From the NCBI GenBank assembly GCA_016867655.1, contig VGJA01000070.1, forward strand, positions 1 through 5,614: DNA of 5,614 nt. Direction: 5' to 3'. Below the pieces are notes generated by a model, which was given only the letters and a program-made list of their open reading frames with translations, was not told where the DNA came from and did not search any database. How positions within the stretch are numbered: the stretch's first letter is position 1; each line of letters begins with the position of its first letter. Origin of the DNA: Candidatus Altarchaeales archaeon (GTDB lineage Archaea; Altiarchaeota; Altiarchaeia; IMC4; SCGC-AAA252-I15). Below are positions 4,557-5,614 of this stretch, piece after piece. The position numbers and the translations under genes were made by a program.

Positions 4557-5614
4557 ATGAAAAACAGTAGAATAGCGGCCATTGCTGTGTCCATAATCTG
4601 TCTAGCTGCCTTAACCCCATCAATCTCCGCGGCGACACTGGACGAATTGTTCAGCTACAACATTCTTGGTTCCCTGCAGGAGAAAGTCGACGTAGAACGC
4701 CTTAAGGTCACTGATGTCGACAACAACGGGATGATGGACATTCTGGTGGTCACAACAGGAAAACCTGGAACGCCAAATACAGAATTAAAGAACTCTGTCT
4801 ATGTTTTCAACAAAGACGGAACCATCAGATGGCGCTACAAAATAGAAAGGGAGATATTTGCAAGCATTATTAAGGACGTCAACAACGACAGAAACATGGA
4901 AACGGTCGTCTCTTACGGACTCATGCAGGAGAACATACCCAGAGGAACAATAAAAATTTTGGACAAAAACGGCGCGCTCATAAACCAGTATGGCAGGACC
5001 TCTTTGATGAGGGCGATACACGTGGACGACCTGAACAACGACAAATACTACGAGCTGTTGGCGGGCTCAGAATCAAGGCTCACATTGCAGTTCATAGACG
5101 GCAGTAGGATATGGGACTTTCCCGAAAGAACTGAAAAAGCGTTAAACAATACTGTATACAGCATTTCCACAATAGACTTGGACAGAGACGATGAGAAAGA
5201 AATCGTATACGGCTCCTCTGGAGTATACCTACTCAGCAGATACGGCAAGTTCATATGTGGCTATGAAGTAGACACCGAGCTGGACCCGTTGAAGAGATAT
5301 GTGAGCTATTTGACTTCCGCTAGGCTGAGCGCAGATGGAAACCCTGAGATAATAGCTGCGACCAACACAAACAAAATCTACGCCCTAGCGGTCAAAGATA
5401 TTAGGGTAACTAGTACAACAGCAGACGAGAAAACCTACACCGCAAATCTGGAAAAAAAGTGGGTTTACGAGTTCCACAACAACATAAACTCAATACAGAT
5501 GTACGATTTGGACAAAGACAGCTATGATGAAATACTGGTCGCAAACGAAAACGGAAACATGTATGCTTTGGACAACACAGGACGCGTGCTGTGGACCTTC
5601 AGGCTTGACGACGC
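4557..5614 (+). CDS. Exported beta-propeller protein with FG-GAP/VCBS-like repeats (3' truncated by window edge)
   Basis: The frame is open from the ATG at 4557 to the window end: 352 full codons with no stop. Residues 1-25 are a Sec-type signal peptide: K2 and R5, a hydrophobic core to about 19, and S-I-S-A before a likely cut at A25/A26. C15 is not in a lipobox. The mature part repeats about every 50 residues an aspartate-rich loop followed by a hydrophobic strand. These loops are at 53-61 (DVDNNGMMD), 107-115 (DVNNDRNME), 158-166 (DLNNDKYYE), 207-215 (DLDRDDEKE), a weak one at 258-264 (SADGNPE), and 317-325 (DLDKDSYDE). Between them are strands such as VYVFNKDGTIRW and MYALDNTGRVLW, resembling PQQ-type propeller blades. 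Such repeats form calcium-binding beta-propellers in integrin-like and archaeal surface proteins. Six or more blades are visible; the rest and any C-terminal anchor lie outside. A surface or secreted binding role is inferred. Confidence 0.9.
   Translation, partial: MKNSRIAAIAVSIICLAALTPSISAATLDELFSYNILGSLQEKVDVERLKVTDVDNNGMMDILVVTTGKPGTPNTELKNSVYVFNKDGTIRWRYKIEREIFASIIKDVNNDRNMETVVSYGLMQENIPRGTIKILDKNGALINQYGRTSLMRAIHVDDLNNDKYYELLAGSESRLTLQFIDGSRIWDFPERTEKALNNTVYSISTIDLDRDDEKEIVYGSSGVYLLSRYGKFICGYEVDTELDPLKRYVSYLTSARLSADGNPEIIAATNTNKIYALAVKDIRVTSTTADEKTYTANLEKKWVYEFHNNINSIQMYDLDKDSYDEILVANENGNMYALDNTGRVLWTFRLDD

Noticed and set aside
4785..5254. Two leftward frames (78 and 68 codons) within the propeller gene
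   Set aside because: They are antisense to a continuous frame with a signal peptide and regular aspartate-rich repeats.

Overview
The window looks like chromosomal DNA of an archaeon, possibly a small-genome (DPANN-type) lineage; that last step is a guess. Three things point to archaea. AT-rich TATA-like boxes sit about 25 nt before likely transcription starts, and several genes lack a Shine-Dalgarno site, as in leaderless archaeal genes. AUA (Ile) and AGA/AGG (Arg) codons are frequent in the two rightward genes at the right side. The genes are tightly packed, with 4-bp overlaps and abutting convergent ends. No RNA gene, insertion sequence or CRISPR array is visible.

Layout, left to right. 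(1) The 3' part of a rightward gene ends at 506. Its C-terminus faintly resembles the late strands of a Rossmann-fold methyltransferase. (2) One base further on, convergent to it, ends a leftward gene (508-1797) for a 429-residue, helix-rich, aromatic-poor protein of unknown function. (3) The 192-bp gap upstream of that gene carries an imperfect tandem duplication of about 65 bp. Its first 29 bp are identical in both copies and contain a TATA-like element. (4) A leftward three-gene operon reads from 3514 to 1990: an 86-aa orphan, a 134-aa orphan and a UbiA-family membrane prenyltransferase. Both junctions are 4-bp ATGA overlaps. (5) A 51-bp divergent promoter region holds interlocking TATA boxes and a near-perfect 20-bp palindrome. 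(6) A rightward galT (3566-4522) encodes galactose-1-phosphate uridylyltransferase. (7) After 34 bp a rightward gene for an exported, aspartate-rich beta-propeller (FG-GAP/VCBS-like) runs off the right edge.

Functional reading (inference): GalT supplies or interconverts UDP-hexoses. The UbiA protein carries the long motif typical of polyprenyl-phosphate phosphoribosyltransferases (DPPR synthase type), which make lipid-linked pentose donors. The propeller is a surface or secreted protein. Together they suggest a neighbourhood concerned with activated sugars and the cell envelope. The two orphans co-translated with UbiA are candidate partners of that enzyme. I see no clear new defence or mobile system. 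The best leads are the selectively conserved duplicated promoter element and the orphan-orphan-UbiA operon.
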